Program-made: the position numbers and the translations under genes | Assembly (NCBI RefSeq): GCF_007565055.1 | Contig: NC_044566.1 | Location: 96,983,797-97,047,796, forward strand | Source: Rhinopithecus roxellana | Lineage: Eukaryota > Chordata > Mammalia > Primates > Cercopithecidae | Reading direction: 5' to 3' | DNA length: 64,000 bases | Shown: positions 23,550 to 36,871 of the stretch, piece after piece | Numbering within the stretch: the first letter of the stretch is position 1 | Layout: each line of letters opens with the position of its first letter | The notes under the pieces: generated by a model | The model's input: only the letters and a program-made list of their open reading frames with translations | What the model was told of the DNA's origin: nothing | The model's database searches: none

Positions 23550-24833
23550 CACAGGGGAAAAAAAACTACTTTGATTAACCTCGTGGGATGAAGGGAAAGC
23601 TCTCCTAGGCACATTCACATTTTTAAATGGTGATTATCAAGCTCTCTGCATCAAACAAAGAGGGGAAGGTGTCTAGCTCTTAGAAGAGAGGGAATGTGAA
23701 TGGTGGGGGAAGAGAAAGAAGACAGAAAAGCCAGGAAAGGGGTGAACTGGGAGATGCAGAGAGGCTGCAGATATCAAATGCAATTCCTGCATGAACCCCA
23801 TAATCTCCAGTAAACTAACAAATGAAAACGGAGGCCCCGGGAACTTGAAGAGAGATGAGCTTTGCACCAAAGTGGGGCAAAACCATTCAGCACCTTCCTG
23901 AGGAGCCAACTAAGGAGGAGAGCCTCAGCTGACACCCAGCTTGCAACTTCTTCCACTTAGTTACCTTGGAATGCACTTTAAAGTCAACCCACGCTGGGCC
24001 CATCCTGACATAGCACAGCTCAATGTCAGCAACTGTCCATGAGAGGACATCCATGGGATAAACAATCGGCAAATCCCTACCTTCTAAATATTCTGGACCA
24101 CCACACTGCTATGCCTCACAGGACAGAACCAAACACTAGGTCAACTCTATTAGGTATAAGCACATTCAGAGCTGCTTTTAGAAGAAAGTTTTGATCCCCC
24201 CTGTAGGTCATCCTGCAGTCAGGAATCTTACTCATTAACTAGAGAAAACAGATAAGGGTTTTCAATTTCCAAGACAAAATATTGGCTTTCTAACTTAGCA
24301 CAGGACTTAACATACAGTAAGTACTCGATAAGTGTGCAACAGAAGCAATTCGCGAAGCCTTTGACAATACAGATTCCCAAGCCCCATCCCAATCACACTG
24401 ACTCAGAAATTCAGGGATACGATTGGGTATGTATATTTAAGTGATTCTGTTGCAGTGGGTTTGGGGATCTTATTTCAAAACCTCTGGGAATATGTGAGCT
24501 GTTACCTCTTCCTACTTCTCTACATTCTAATATTTAAGCAGTTCAAATAACCAGAATGTTACAGCTCTAGATGACTTCACTCTGATTCCTAAGCAACCAA
24601 TGAGCACACAAGGGGCAGATGAAATGACAAAAATGTGTGAGATCCTGCAAGGACAGTACCTAGAGTAGGAATAGAACTAAGGACGTTTATCTAAAAACCA
24701 CCATCATTTAAAGGGCATTGGTAGGACAAAAGAGAACTTTAGAAAGACCAAAAAGGCGACAGTGAGAGAGATAAAAGGAGAATCAAGAAAGTCTGATAAC
24801 AGACAGCTTCAACCAGAAATTGATCACATAGAG
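23550..24833. other. Unassigned intronic DNA
   Basis: No recognised gene. The minus-strand ORFs here (60-78 codons) have no recognisable features. Confidence 0.5.
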
Positions 24834-25174
24834 CAGGGGTCCCCAACCCCAAGGCCACAGACCAGTACCAGTCCATGGCCTGTTAGGAACCAGGCAGCAC
24901 AGCAGGAGGTAAGTGGCAGGCAAGCGAGCAATACTACCTGAGCGCTGCCTCCTGCCAGATCAGCAGCAGCATTAGGTTCTCATAGGAACACAAACCCTAT
25001 TGTGAACTGCACATGCAAGAAATCAAGGTTACATGCTCATTATGAGAATCTAATGCCTGATGATTTGAGGTGGGGCGGTTTCATCCCAAAACCATCCCCC
25101 CACCTCCAACCACTCCTGGTCCATGGAAACAAAACAAAACCCATCCCTAGTATCAAAAATGTTGGGAACCACTG
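24834..25174 (-). mobile_element. MER1B (hAT-Charlie nonautonomous DNA transposon)
   Basis: Complete element: it begins caggggtccccaacccc and ends gttgggaaccactg, inverted termini, with internal 'cctgttaggaaccaggcagc', 'gcattaggttctcatagga' and 'gagaatctaatgcctgatga'. The length of about 341 bp matches MER1B. The 8-bp flanking duplication is decayed. Confidence 0.93.
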
Positions 25175-25228
25175 ACAGAAGAATGGCAAGTATCCACTGG
25201 AATTAGCATAGTAGGCAACATTAGCATA

Positions 25229-25333
25229 TAAGGCTCCACCCCCATGACCTCATCTCCTAATACTATCACATTGTTTGGTAGGGCTTCAACATAGGAATTT
25301 TGTGGGGACATAAACATTCAGTCCCTTACAGGT
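25229..25333 (-). mobile_element. Partial MLT1 LTR
   Basis: The fragment 'ggctccacccccatgacctc' through 'gacataaacattcagtccc' is the antisense 5' end of an MLT1A-like LTR. Confidence 0.75.
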
Positions 25334-25643
25334 GTGAAATCGAGTGCCAAACATTTCATTGTCTTTGATTGCAAAAAACAGAATAAAGATGGCTGAAACG
25401 GTAGCTAAACTTTCAGGTAGAAGTCAGAAGAAGTAGGGATCACCTTGATAGGCCCAGTTTTCTTGATGCAGTAACAAACAAAGGCCATCTACTGAGAATG
25501 AGAGGTGGGGGGTAGAGGAAAGGAGGTGAAGGAGAAGACTAAAGAGAGGTGAAAACTGAAGGCACAGAGGCCCAGATGAGCCAGGACCCCTCAATGATGT
25601 CATGGCGACAGGCTGAACATTTGCCTGGTTTCCTCCAACACGG

Positions 25644-26030
25644 TTGTGAGGCACTAATAAGACAAATAAACAGCAATGAGGAAGGGATCACAGATTGGGG
25701 AGTACAATTGTTCCAAGAGACAGCCAGTCACAAACAACCCGCTGGCCCAACATCCTGATCCCAAATACTGTACATAACCCCAGCAGCAAAACCCTATCTG
25801 CACACCTTATCTGCATGGAGCCCCAGTAGCATGACCCTATAAGACTTCCCTCCAGCCCCTGCCTCTTTGCAGACAGCCCCTTCTCTGCTCTGCTGCCCGC
25901 TGCACCCTTGCAATGTATCTTCTTACTTTCTCCAATAACTCTGCCTTTCTTTACCTACAACTGTCTTAGTAAATTCCTTTACCACCCTTGACGCCAGCCC
26001 CAGCTAGCTGCATCTGTGACAAGGGTTCAA
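25644..26030 (+). mobile_element. Probable solitary ERV LTR
   Basis: It starts tgtgaggcactaataagac, has a TATA-like 'gaccctataagacttccc' near 25833-25850, a polyadenylation-like 'tctccaataactctgcct', and closes near 'gacaagggttcaac'. The LTR organisation is persuasive, but the subfamily is not recognised. Confidence 0.6.
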
Positions 26031-29000
26031 CGACTAAGGTCATGCGGAGAGGAAGCAGCAAACTGTAGCATCAATCTTGATTCCATACTTTGCAGAGTAG
26101 GGTGCTGGAGGAAGACTAAGTGTAGCACAGTTTGAAATGCTGGTGAAAGAGTAGTTGGGATGATAAACCACATGGCCCCTACTAGGTTGGAAAGGAATAG
26201 AAGTCAAGAAGGGACTGACTAGCAGATGTGGAAAAAGGAGAGGACTAACAGATTAATGGTCTATATGAAGTCAGCAAACAGGTCTGGGAGAAGTGTAATT
26301 ATGAGACATCAGGAGAAAAGGAAGCACATGCATTCATGGAATTAAAATTAAATAGCCATGGTCACTGGCTAAAATGTTCTAATAACCTGTCTTTACTTGT
26401 AAAACTTTTTCAAGAGTCAATTATAAATGACCCCATTAAATGATTCTGCATATTGTATAAAAACTGTAATTGAAGACCATACTCATCATGGTACTTATTT
26501 ATATTTTGTTTATACTGTGCCTTATGCTATGTAGGATTTTGGTGGCTTACAAAGATATGAAAATATAATATGATAGAACAAATTTAAAATAAGTGAGAGA
26601 GATAAGGTTAATAAAGTTAAATAAGTAAGATAGAACTGGAAATGAGGTTGGTTTATGAAGCTTAATGTGCCTTAAGTTAAGATCAATGCAATAAATTCTT
26701 CTTAGAATTTTGTGCCAGTTAAAAGTTTTCTCCTCACACACCAGTATATTTTTCATTATTAAACCAGGAAAGTTATTTAACTTATTCCATTTCCATTTGG
26801 ATCTTGACTCCAGGACTCTTGGAAGTAAATATTTCCACCAGTTGTAATTACTACCTTACATATTCTATTTAAACCACCTCCCTGCTTCATTATTTATATC
26901 TCACTCTTCATCTTTGATTTAATGGTGATTTGGTGGTTTTAATTTCATGCCACCTCAGATACCCTTGCAGTAGGCATAACATAAATTAGAAATAAATATT
27001 CAAAAATCTCATTCTTCATTGCAATCCAAATAGCCAATGCTTTACTTTAAATCACTGGCTGCACACTATATTTCAACATCTAAAAATCATTTCTCAAGTT
27101 ATCCTACTCTAATATCTTTTTTCTTACTTTTCTAGATATGGCAGAATGTCACATAGTAAAATATCCTCCAAGAGTATGGCATATCTCTACAGCTATCAAT
27201 CTATATTCAGGGGTGGCATATCACTGGTAGCATACCGTACATTAAACATCTAATAAGTTGTGTTGCTTATCAGTACTCGATCTTACCTGCACTGTCTACA
27301 TGTATCATCAAAAGCAAGAATCTTTAATAGCAGGTAGCAAGCCACATGTAGTGAGGTCAGAAAACTGTTTAGTTAAACCAGGTCTTAAAGTGGATGACTC
27401 ATTAGATCAGTAAAATATTCTTTACCTGGTTATGCCCTCTGCATGTAACCCAGATGTGTCGGGCTCAAAAGCAGAAATCCAACACTAACCCCAAACACCA
27501 TACCAAAGAATCATCCAACCTCACTGCTGTTACATGTTTAGAGGGCTTTTCAAGTCAAAGTCGTTTACACATTCCATTACTGAATGGGAATAAAACAATA
27601 TCTACTTAATTTTTTCCTTCATTTCTCTTATTTTAGTTATTTATTTTACATCTATTCCATTAAATAAGAAATGAGAAGTGCCAGAGTAAGGAAGCATACT
27701 GGGGGTGCCCATCCACTGAAGAAGCATGGCTAAATGATTTTGTCCACAAGAACCTTTAATGCCTGGAATGAGTTCTCTCATTCAAGTCCCTGGTGGTCTC
27801 CTTGTCCTAAAGGATAACCCTCCTGAGATGGTTAATAACTTCACATCGAACATCGCTGTTCCTGGCAATTCAGTAGAACAACAGGCTAGAAATTGCCATC
27901 AAGAGAGTAATAAGCCCCAATTCTAAAAACTATTAAGGAAAGCTCCTGAACATTTTACTTTCTCTTCTTTTTAATATCTGGGATAATTCAGTCCCTATAT
28001 GAAAAAATATGAGAGCTAAAATGCATGATCATCAACAGGCTTAACCCTGATGCTATTGGTCAAACCTAATCTGCCCATGCATACAACTAACAATCCAATA
28101 AGCGCTGCATTTTTAATTTTCTGTAACAACTGGGTGGTCCTTTTTTATAATATTTCTAAGAGGATTCTTAACTGTACTATTTCAAACCCTCAACAAAGTA
28201 GCTTTTCTGGAAGAAGTTTCAAAAGGATTTTTGCATCCTGTAAATCCCTTACCTGCATCCTCCACTCATTGTGAAAATTAAGGTATAGATGAGTTATAAA
28301 GGCAATCATAGCTGGAACAGGTTTACCCTTTTCACAAAAGTTATCAAGCTAAAACTCCTCTGAGAATAAACCCTAGTTTATAAGAGGCTGCTTCAAGGGA
28401 AGAGAATTTATGTCTACTCTGGTCGTATTTGACACTAGACTTCTAGGAATGGTTTTCCTCAGTAATGGAAACCAGTTGAGAAAATTCTTAACATTTGTGT
28501 TGCTCTCTAAGAGTGACAGAAGGGTCTCATGAGTTGACATAAGACAAAGGAAATCAAACTAACCAGTATAAAGAACCTGAGCAATGGCTCCAACTTGCCC
28601 TTTCCAAAAGCTTTTCTGATACCTCAACCAAAAAAAACCCACCCATTCATACCATTTGTCCAATCCTCACTTGAGTAGCGAATTTAAAATTCTACCTAAT
28701 CTGGATACTTTTTACTCATCAGCTGATGATAAGAAAGGAAATCTATTGCACTTGAATAATATGTATTTACTCCATTATTTAAGAACACTGCATTCTTCTA
28801 AAAAAAAAAAAAAAAGATAAGCAAAACAAATGGCATGGATGGAACTCAAGGATTGTTAAGCATTTGTAATAAGTAAGCTAACAGCTTAAGAGAAGAGGAA
28901 AAATTCATAGGGATTATTAAGTAGACATAACAAGTAGCTTATGAGACATGGGGACATCACAATGTGTTAAATATGAATAGTAAGTTCAACCTATAAGGCA

Positions 29001-29765
29001 TGTTGAAGACAGAATAGATGGGGTATATAATGCAACAAACAAGAGCATTGCTCGATGACTGGAAGGTTTGAAAAGGCCAAGTCCTAAGGTAAAACTATGC
29101 CAGTCTGGGCTGACAACTATTGTTATCCTTAAATCAGCTTTCTAACACAGTTCAGTTCTGCCCCTACATGCTCTCTGGCAAAAAAAAAAAAAAATACAGA
29201 TAAACCCCAAAGCCATTTGGCAATCTAACTGGCACACTAAAGTTGTTAGTAGGTGTGCTTGTCTTTGTATTTCTCTGATAGAGCAGGTGTGTCCCCCAGA
29301 AGCCTTTCATCTGTCTGTTAGGGCCCCTTTCCTCAAGCCCCATTCTCATCCTCATAACCACAGCCCCAGTTTGAAAGGCTGATGTAGCAAAGAGACGGAT
29401 ATATGAGCATTGTATAACCCAGCATTTGGGTTGTGTAGTCACCCCTACTTGTATACTATCCTAAGTGCATTAACCTACTGTATCTTCTCCCCCTTGATTT
29501 TCATTATATGTTTTAAATTGACTTAATCAAGCATGTGATTAGAGTGTCGTAATTTTGTGTGTGTCTTTCTGTTCAGTGATTTCTGGTAGTGTATTTGAAA
29601 GCTAACATTGCATCAGTGTAATCTCCTATAGAACAATGTGAGCAGAGAAATATATTAGGCTAAGCAGAAAATACATATATTTAGTTGGGGGTTTGCAAAA
29701 GTATAATCATAAGATTATGTTAATTAAAATATGAGCATAATATTCTATAATAATAGATTTAGAAG

Positions 29766-29768
<3 letters not shown>
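26031..29768. other. Quiet AT-rich intronic DNA
   Basis: A 3.7-kb stretch without a recognisable young transposon or gene. Only short A-runs (28799-28815, 29180-29194) and short chance ORFs are seen. It may contain ancient repeats or conserved noncoding elements, which cannot be judged without alignment. Confidence 0.5.
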
Positions 29769-29799
<31 letters not shown>

Positions 29800-30088
29800 A
29801 GGCAGAGTCTCACTCTGTAGCCCAGGCTGGAGTGCAGTGGCCGGATCTCAGCTCACTGCAAGCTCTGCTTCCCGGGTTTACGCCATTCTCCTGCCTCAGC
29901 CTCCCGAGTAGCTGGGACTACAGGCGCCCGCCACCTCGCCCGGCTAGTTTTTTTTTTTTTTGTATTTTTTAGTAGAGATGGGGTTTCACCGTATTAGCCA
30001 GGATGGTCTCGATCTCCTGACCTCGTGATCCGCCCGTCTCGGCCTCCCAAAGTGCTGGGATTACAGGCTTGAGCCACCGCGCCCAGCC
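29769..30088 (-). mobile_element. AluY (AluYR-like)
   Basis: Full-length minus-strand Alu with a T-run of about 30 bases. agaagaac is duplicated at 29761-29768 and 30089-30096. Confidence 0.95.
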
Positions 30089-30171
30089 AGAAGAACATGT
30101 CTTTTTATATTGTCTTGTGACAACTGAAGATAACAGAATCAAAGCTTTGTTGGAAAGAAGTAAATATATAC

Positions 30172-30366
30172 AGGTAAGCATGCAGGCTTTTGAGTCAGAA
30201 CTCCTGATATCAAATCCTTGTTCCACTACTTTCTATCTTTGTGACTTTGGGCAAATTACTTCTCTGTGTCTCGATTTCCTCAGCTGTAAAAGAGCAATAA
30301 TAATAATAATACATGAAAGGGTTATTTTGATGATTAAAGGAAGTACTAGCATGTAAATTTCTTGCA
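30172..30366 (+). mobile_element. MIR SINE
   Basis: Sense MIR: 'gcaggcttttgagtcagaac', 'ctttgtgactttgggcaaat', 'tcgatttcctcagctgtaaa', then 'aataataataataca'. Confidence 0.82.
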
Positions 30367-32072
30367 CTAACCAGCTCAGAGGAATTGCTTCTAAATTTTT
30401 TAGCTATTGCAAAAGAAACAGTAAATGAGTATGACTAAAGGGAATAAAGTCTTTTGTGGCAATGGGTTTCACAAACATTACTGCTCCTTGCCATGGTAAT
30501 GAGACCCTTTTCTCATGCTAATGCCAGTATATGGGTAAAAATTACAGAATATAAAGCAATAATTTGTAATCAATATGGAGTAACATGTAATCTTGGGAGT
30601 TTCTCTTCGTGATTGGGATGAATTTCCGGGAGTCACCGGGTGGTAAATGAGAAATGATTCAGGGAGTCCAGCAGCTGGAAAACCCTGGGAGCCCAGGACC
30701 AGCTGCTCCTCCAAATGGAGTCACCATAGCCAATAAAAATAAACCAAGATTTCATGATCTGTAATGTCCCACTTATAACCACTGCTACCAGGAAGAAACC
30801 TTGGACTGGAGAGTTGAGCTCACTCCTAGGGTTGCTGTTATGAACTGGTTTGGGATATTAGCAATTGTGGCCATCTACTGCTTCATTTGTTTTCTCCACT
30901 GTTTGATAGCATCAAAGAAGTTCCACCTGCCCAAAGGGAAGGAGGGTGGCCACAAGATGTCAACATATGTTGTAAATGAGTAATACCAATAAGTCTAGGT
31001 GTTTTCAGCAGATACCCCTACTCCGCACCTCTCAGGGTAACCTGCATCTCCAATCATTCTAGCCTTACTCTACCTTTGCTTGGCTCCTTAATGAGCCTCT
31101 AATAAACTGCACCAAGAAACCCAGAAAACCTATTTGCTTAGATATAGCTCAATTCAGCTAAATTAAATATATCTTAATTCGAAGTATTAGTAAATCAGTA
31201 ACTCAGAAATTACATACTTTTAAAACCTCAAAGGGAAAGGAAGGCATTTCTAAAACCTTAGGATGGATGGAAATATACTTATAAATAACTTAAAATATTC
31301 TTCAGGTAGGTATGCAAATAAACTTAAGTCCTCTGTGACCCATTCCAACAGTTTCTGCTTTAGGCCTCAGACTTGGAAAATGAAGCCTTTGTGCCCAAGT
31401 TTAATTAGGCACTTTTGCTATCCAGCCCAGGCCAGGCCCTATGGCTATCCATCACTTCAGAACCTGCTATATTCATCCCAAACTTTATCCAGTCTCCAGA
31501 TGAGACTGACCTGTGAAGACCTAATATATAACGTTCCACTGCTTTTGTAATACATGTCGTTTAGATATGTCAGCCTCCTCAATTTTATACATTTTAACTG
31601 ATTTGTTACTGTTCGGCCTCTTGTATGCCAGAGCTGATAATGGTTCTGCCAAGCTCCATACACAGAAATTTAAATTAAAAAACAAATGTTTATAATTGTG
31701 GTTTTTTTATTAGGTGACATAGACGCCTAAATCACAGCAGACAAAACCAAGAAAAATACATTGTTCTTCAAAAAAACTTCATAAATTTGTATCTGCTTAT
31801 AAAATTTGAATAATTCAGAAAAATATAATAAAGGAAATAAAATTCAAAATACTACTAATCAGAAAAAAAACTCGTTTTAACTCTATGATGTATAGAATAC
31901 AAATTGAAGGACTATACATATATACATTTAGGTATTTTTTAGATAATAGGACAGAGCATACAGAATGTCTCATAATCTGCTTTTCAGTTATTAACATATT
32001 GTAAGCAGTTTTTCACAGCCTTAAAATATTCAAGAGCATGCTTTAAATTATTGCAAAAGCTGCACAGTCCCT
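30367..32072. other. Unassigned intronic DNA
   Basis: No family recognised over most of it. A 47-codon ORF with a hydrophobic segment lies at 30840-30983 (see findings). About 31770-32035 has old L1 3' UTR-like wording but is too weak to call. Confidence 0.45.
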
Positions 32073-32523
32073 CTATTAGTGTCCTAGGATTGCCTAGTAC
32101 TATTAATACAAACTGGGTAGCTTAAAACCACAGAAATATATAGTCTCCCAGTTCTAGAAACCAGGAATCTGAAATCAAGGTGTCAGCAGGGCCCCAGACC
32201 CTCTGCAACCTGCAGGGAACCCTTCCTTGTCTCTTCCTAGCTTCCAGGGCTGCTGGGAATCTTCAGCATTTCTTGGCTTACAGCTGCATAACTCCAACCT
32301 CTGCCTTCCCTCTCACAGGGCATTCTTCCTGTGTCTCTCTCTTCTTAGAAGGACACCAGTTATATTGAATTAGGGGCCTGCCCTAATCTAATATGATCTA
32401 TGCTTAACTAAATTACATCTGCAACCATCTTATTTCCAAATAAGGTCACATTCTGAATTACTAGGGGTTAGAACTTCAACTTATTTTCTGGAAGAGGGGA
32501 CACAGTTCCACCCTGAATAATCC
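32073..32523 (-). mobile_element. MLT1-type MaLR LTR
   Basis: Antisense MLT1 text from 'tctattagtgtcctaggatt' through 'gaaggacaccagttatattg' and 'aaggtcacattctgaatta'. Solitary and diverged. Confidence 0.85.
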
Positions 32524-32639
32524 CCTATGGTACAGCACAGTTTCCTTTCTTCTTTTTTTTTTCTTTTTTCCTATTATATTTAACGATGCAAATAGTCTGT
32601 GAAAGTAATTTTAATCGTAAGGCAATATTTTAGGACTCA

Positions 32640-32800
32640 TTATTCCTCACACAACAACCCCATCTCCACTGTACAGAGTGAAAACTGGAGGAGCAGAAAT
32701 GTATTAAATAACTGCCCAAGGACACTCAGATAATAGACAGAGGAGCCTCCAGGCCCTCTGGCTCACAGTCTTCAAGATTGATCACATTCTATAGTAGGAA
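32640..32800 (-). mobile_element. MIR fragment (weak)
   Basis: Antisense MIR-like order: 'cccatctccactgtacagag', 'aataactgcccaaggacact', 'cctctggctcacagtcttca'. Confidence 0.5.
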
Positions 32801-33572
32801 GTGGGATAGATCTAATGCAAATTTCACTTAATCAGGAGGTCAAAATGATTGATCACTGAACAATCAGGCATTTTTTATTTATCTCGATCCTTAAGTAGTT
32901 CAGACCATCTTAAAATCTATTTTCCTCCCAAATTTGTCCTGAGTCTCAATTTTGCTATCCTGAACTCTAATAATAAAACAATATCTAGCATCAAATCTTA
33001 CTTTATAATTTACAAAATAAATCAATATCTATATTAAATTATACTTAATAAAGAGATACTATAATCAGTATACTTAGAAAGATCACTCAAGTAAAACATT
33101 ACTCTGTTTTTTCCAATTTTAAGAAATCATCTCCTATTATTTTAAATTCCCTTAAATGGCTTTCATACTCTGCATTAAATTAATTGAAATTAGTTAATGC
33201 TATTTATACTATTTATAAGAGATTAATTTTTATATTTTATATGTATATGAAGCACTAAAGACTACAGATTTAACCTATATGCTGTAATTGTGCTCAACTC
33301 TCATTGCTATAAGTTGATTTCTTAGGCTTTCTAAACACACAGTCATTTGTATGCATTTAGTAACATAAGTTATTCATCTTGTCCTTTATATTTTTTCCAC
33401 TCATAATTCTCCATCAAATATCTTTAATGTTCTTAATTAGGAGTATTGATAGAACGCATTTCAACATTTTTCCTATCTCTCCTTTCAAAAGTTCTTATTT
33501 TCCAAATCAGAGGAAGTTTCTACTCCCTTCATATGGTTTCCATGGAAAGTGTCCATCATTTTCTTTTGACAT
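32801..33572. other. Unassigned AT-rich intronic DNA
   Basis: No recognised feature. Confidence 0.5.
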
Positions 33573-34283
33573 CTGTATGAGTTTGCTAGGGTTGCCATTA
33601 TAAAGCACTACAGACTTGGTAGCTTAAGCAACAGAAATTTAATCTCTCATAGTCCTAGAGGCTAGAAGTCCAAGATCAAAATGTTGGCATGACTGGTTTC
33701 ATGCTGTAGCCTTCCTTTTTGGCTTGTAGATGGCAACCTTATCTCTGTCTTCACATGATCTTCCTTCTGCGTATGTCTGTATCCTAATCTCTACTTCTTA
33801 TAAGGACACCAGTCATATCGAATTAGGACCCACTCCAATGACCTCATTTAGCCTTACTTATTTTTTCAAAGGTTCTACCTCCATATAAAGTCACATTCTG
33901 GCTGGGTGTGGTGGTTTATACCTGTAATTCCAGTGTTTTAGGAGGCCAAGGTGGGAGGATCACTTGAGGTCAGGAGTTCAAGAACAACCTGGCCAACAGA
34001 GTAAAACCCCATCTCTACTAAAAAAAAAAAAAAATACAAAAATTAGCTGGGCATGGTGGTGCACACCTGTAATCCCAGCTACTCAGGAGGCTGAGGCAGT
34101 AGGATTGTGTGAACCCAGGACGCGGAGGCTACAGTGAGCCAAGATCAAGCCACTGCACTCCAGCCTGGGTGACAGAGCAAGACTCCATCTCAAAAAAAAA
34201 AAAAAGTCACATTCTAAGGTACACATGAGTGAGGACTTCAATACATAAATTTGGGGGCAGGGGACATGATTCAACCCATAACA
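33573..34283 (-). mobile_element. MLT1-type MaLR LTR split by an Alu
   Basis: Antisense MLT1 (gtttgctagggttgccatta through gattcaacccataaca), interrupted at 33900-34205 by an Alu whose target duplication aagtcacattct is LTR sequence. Confidence 0.9.
33900..34205 (+). mobile_element. AluS inside MLT1
   Basis: Complete Alu with an A-rich middle spacer (about 34019-34034) and an A tail. Flanked by aagtcacattct at 33888-33899 and about 34204-34216. Confidence 0.92.
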
Positions 34284-34989
34284 ACGTCCCTGTTATGCAC
34301 AGATTTATCACAATCCATTTTGTAGATTCATGCAGTCTATTACATGTTTTTAATTCAATCACTTAACATTATAGTTTACAACTAATATAAAGCTTCACTT
34401 CAGTGCTCTAAGCCTACCCCTCCTTGCCTGCCTTATTTTTTGGCATTTCTGCAGCATCTCCATGTGCTGCAGTCATTCATCATCACTGCATATTTTTATA
34501 GATATTATGTTTTCTTTTCTATCTTCTCCAGAGAATATCATCATTCAATCTTATCTCTTTCTCATTCTTGATATTTGTTTTCCACCTCCTCCAATGTAAA
34601 TGCCTGGTCCTAAAAATGTGTTCTTCCTCTTTGGCGTTAAAATACTTTCACAATTACAACTGGCTTTCTTTATTTTAAATTTGCAATTATTGTTTTTAAA
34701 GGTTATTTTCCTTTTGTGATACTTATTATGTTTTTTGTTATTCTTCTGCCTTATTTTGATGTGTTTAGACCACAGGGGGCATCTTACAATGTTAATCTTG
34801 TTCGCGTTTTCCTGAAAGTTCTTCTCTTATGAAATATTCAGACCAAAATAGTCTCTTTCATGCTACAGAAATAAGGACTCCTAGGACTCCATTCAAAATA
34901 ACTCTCAAACCATTTAATGAAGTACAAAGCAAGGAGAGTGAAAGGGAAAAGAATTAAATTACTTATACCTACTACACGCTAGAAACTTT
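34284..34989. other. Unassigned intronic DNA
   Basis: T-rich, mostly unrecognised. Confidence 0.5.
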
Positions 34990-35165
34990 ATTTCATAATC
35001 TTAAATGTGCAATCCTACAAACTAGGCTAAATTATTTATCTCGTTTTACAGATGAGTAAACTGGAGATCACAGGGCTTAGTGACTTTCTGAAGTTTATAT
35101 ATGTAGTCAATGATAAAGCTCAACATCAAAATTAATGTGTATCACCCAAAACCCTGGCTTTTCCC
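34990..35165 (-). mobile_element. MIR SINE
   Basis: Antisense MIR core: 'tctcgttttacagatgagta', 'aactggagatcacagggctt', then 'accctggcttttcccctc'. Confidence 0.7.
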
Positions 35166-35304
35166 CTCACTTCATATAAATGCTCATCTCTCCTTAAGTA
35201 TATTTTTACCTACCTTGAGTTTCCCTGAGCCTCTCTGAATAAATGGAATGGTAAGAACACAAGTCAGGTGCCAACATAATCACAACAAAACAGTGGTTTT
35301 GTTG

Positions 35305-35420
35305 TGCACCTCTCTCTCTAGCCTTCCTCTCTCTATAGCCCTCCTCTCTCATCAACAGTTTAAAATAGCATGCACCTCTCTCTCTAGCCCTCCTCTCTCA
35401 TCAACAGTTTAAAATAGCAG
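35305..35420. repeat. Imperfect tandem duplication (CT-rich)
   Basis: The unit from tgcacctctctctctagcc to aacagtttaaaatagca occurs at 35305-35370 and again at 35371-35419. The first copy has an extra ctctatagccctc-like insertion. Confidence 0.88.
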
Positions 35421-36087
35421 TGTTCAGGCATTCATTGGAAATTTACTGCAATTTATCACTTGCTGTAATGAGTGAACTATCAGGTATCTGAAAGTTCAGT
35501 TCAATAGCGCATATTGAGCACTTTCTGCATGCCCGACACCACACTGATTGCTTAGAATTCATGGATGAATAATATGCTTATCTGCTGTTGAAAACCTCAT
35601 GGGTTGGGAATGGAGTAGGGAGGGGAGATTGCACTGCACATTAAACACATTTTGGGGGTGTCTGTCATGCTGTTGTTTCTTTCTCAAAGAGCCTGCCTCA
35701 GGGCAAATCTCTACTGATTGGGGAGACCACATGTGTACATCATCACCACCATATTCCCTCCCGTCACTCCCACCCCACAGTTGGGTCAGGGCAGACACCT
35801 GACTATAGCTGATTGGCAATCCATGGGACCTCAGAAAAAGGTGAGGTGGGCCAGTCAGATTTCTCTGCCAAAAATATATAATCAGGCCTATGAGAAGCAA
35901 TTCAGGTAATAGCATGTAAAAGAAGCCAGTAAGTGAAGAGACTATCCACTCAAGTCATTGAAGGAGAGCTAATTCCTGCTGCCGAGTTCCCGAAAGTTGA
36001 CCAGGTTCTTACAACTCTTCCTGTCACCTGTTGTTCTACTGTCTGTTTTCTAGAGATGCTGCTGTGTTGCCCCAGCATCCTTAAAAA
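35421..36087. other. Unassigned intronic DNA, L2-like piece near 35495-35575
   Basis: 'tattgagcactttctgcatg' followed by 'cccgacaccacactgattgc' resembles the antisense 3' end of L2. The rest is unassigned. Confidence 0.4.
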
Positions 36088-36100
36088 TAAACACCACTTT

Positions 36101-36860
36101 AAAAGAAGACATTTATGCGACCAACAAATGTATGAATAAAAGCTCAACATCACTGATCATCAGAGAAATGCACATCAAAACCACAATGAGATAGCATCTC
36201 ATGTCAGTCAGAATGATGATTAAAAAGTCAAGAAACAATAGATGCTCATGAGGATGTGGAGAAATAGGAACACTTTTACACTATTGGTGGGAATGTAAAT
36301 TAGTTCAACCGTTGTGGAAGACAGTATGGTGATAGTAAAAAAATACCATTTGACCAAGCAATCTCATTACTGGGTATACACCCAAAGGAATATAAATCAT
36401 TCTACTATAAAGATACATGCATGTGTATGTTCACTGCAGCACTGTTTACAATAGCAAAGTCGTGGAATCAACCCGAATGCCCAATGATAGACTGGATAAA
36501 GAAAATGTGACACATACACACCATGGAATACTATGCAATCACAAAAAGGAATGAGATCATGCCCTTTGCAGGTACACAGATGAAGCTGGAAGCCATCATC
36601 CTCAGCAAATCAACACAGGAACAGAAAACCAAACACCGCATGTTCTCCCTCAGAAGTGGGAGTTGAACAATGAAAACCGTGGACACAGGGTGGGGAACAA
36701 CACATACCAGGGCCTTTCGGGGGAAAGAGGGGTGAGGGGAGGAAACTTACAGAATGGGTCAATAGGTGCAGCAAACCATCATGGTATACGTATACCTATG
36801 TAACAAACTTGCACATTCCGCACATGTATCCCGAAACCTAAAGTAAAACAAACAAACAAA
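36101..36860 (+). mobile_element. Primate L1 (L1P) 5'-truncated insertion
   Basis: It starts within ORF2 (aaaagaagacatttatgc), carries the usual 'tcattactgggtatacaccc', 'ccatggaatactatgcaat' and 'tgtaacaaacttgcacattc', and ends in an A-rich tail. The duplicated target aacaccacttt lies at 36090-36100 and 36861-36871, so both ends are defined. It cannot be autonomous because most of the element is missing. Confidence 0.95.
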
Positions 36861-36871
36861 AACACCACTTT

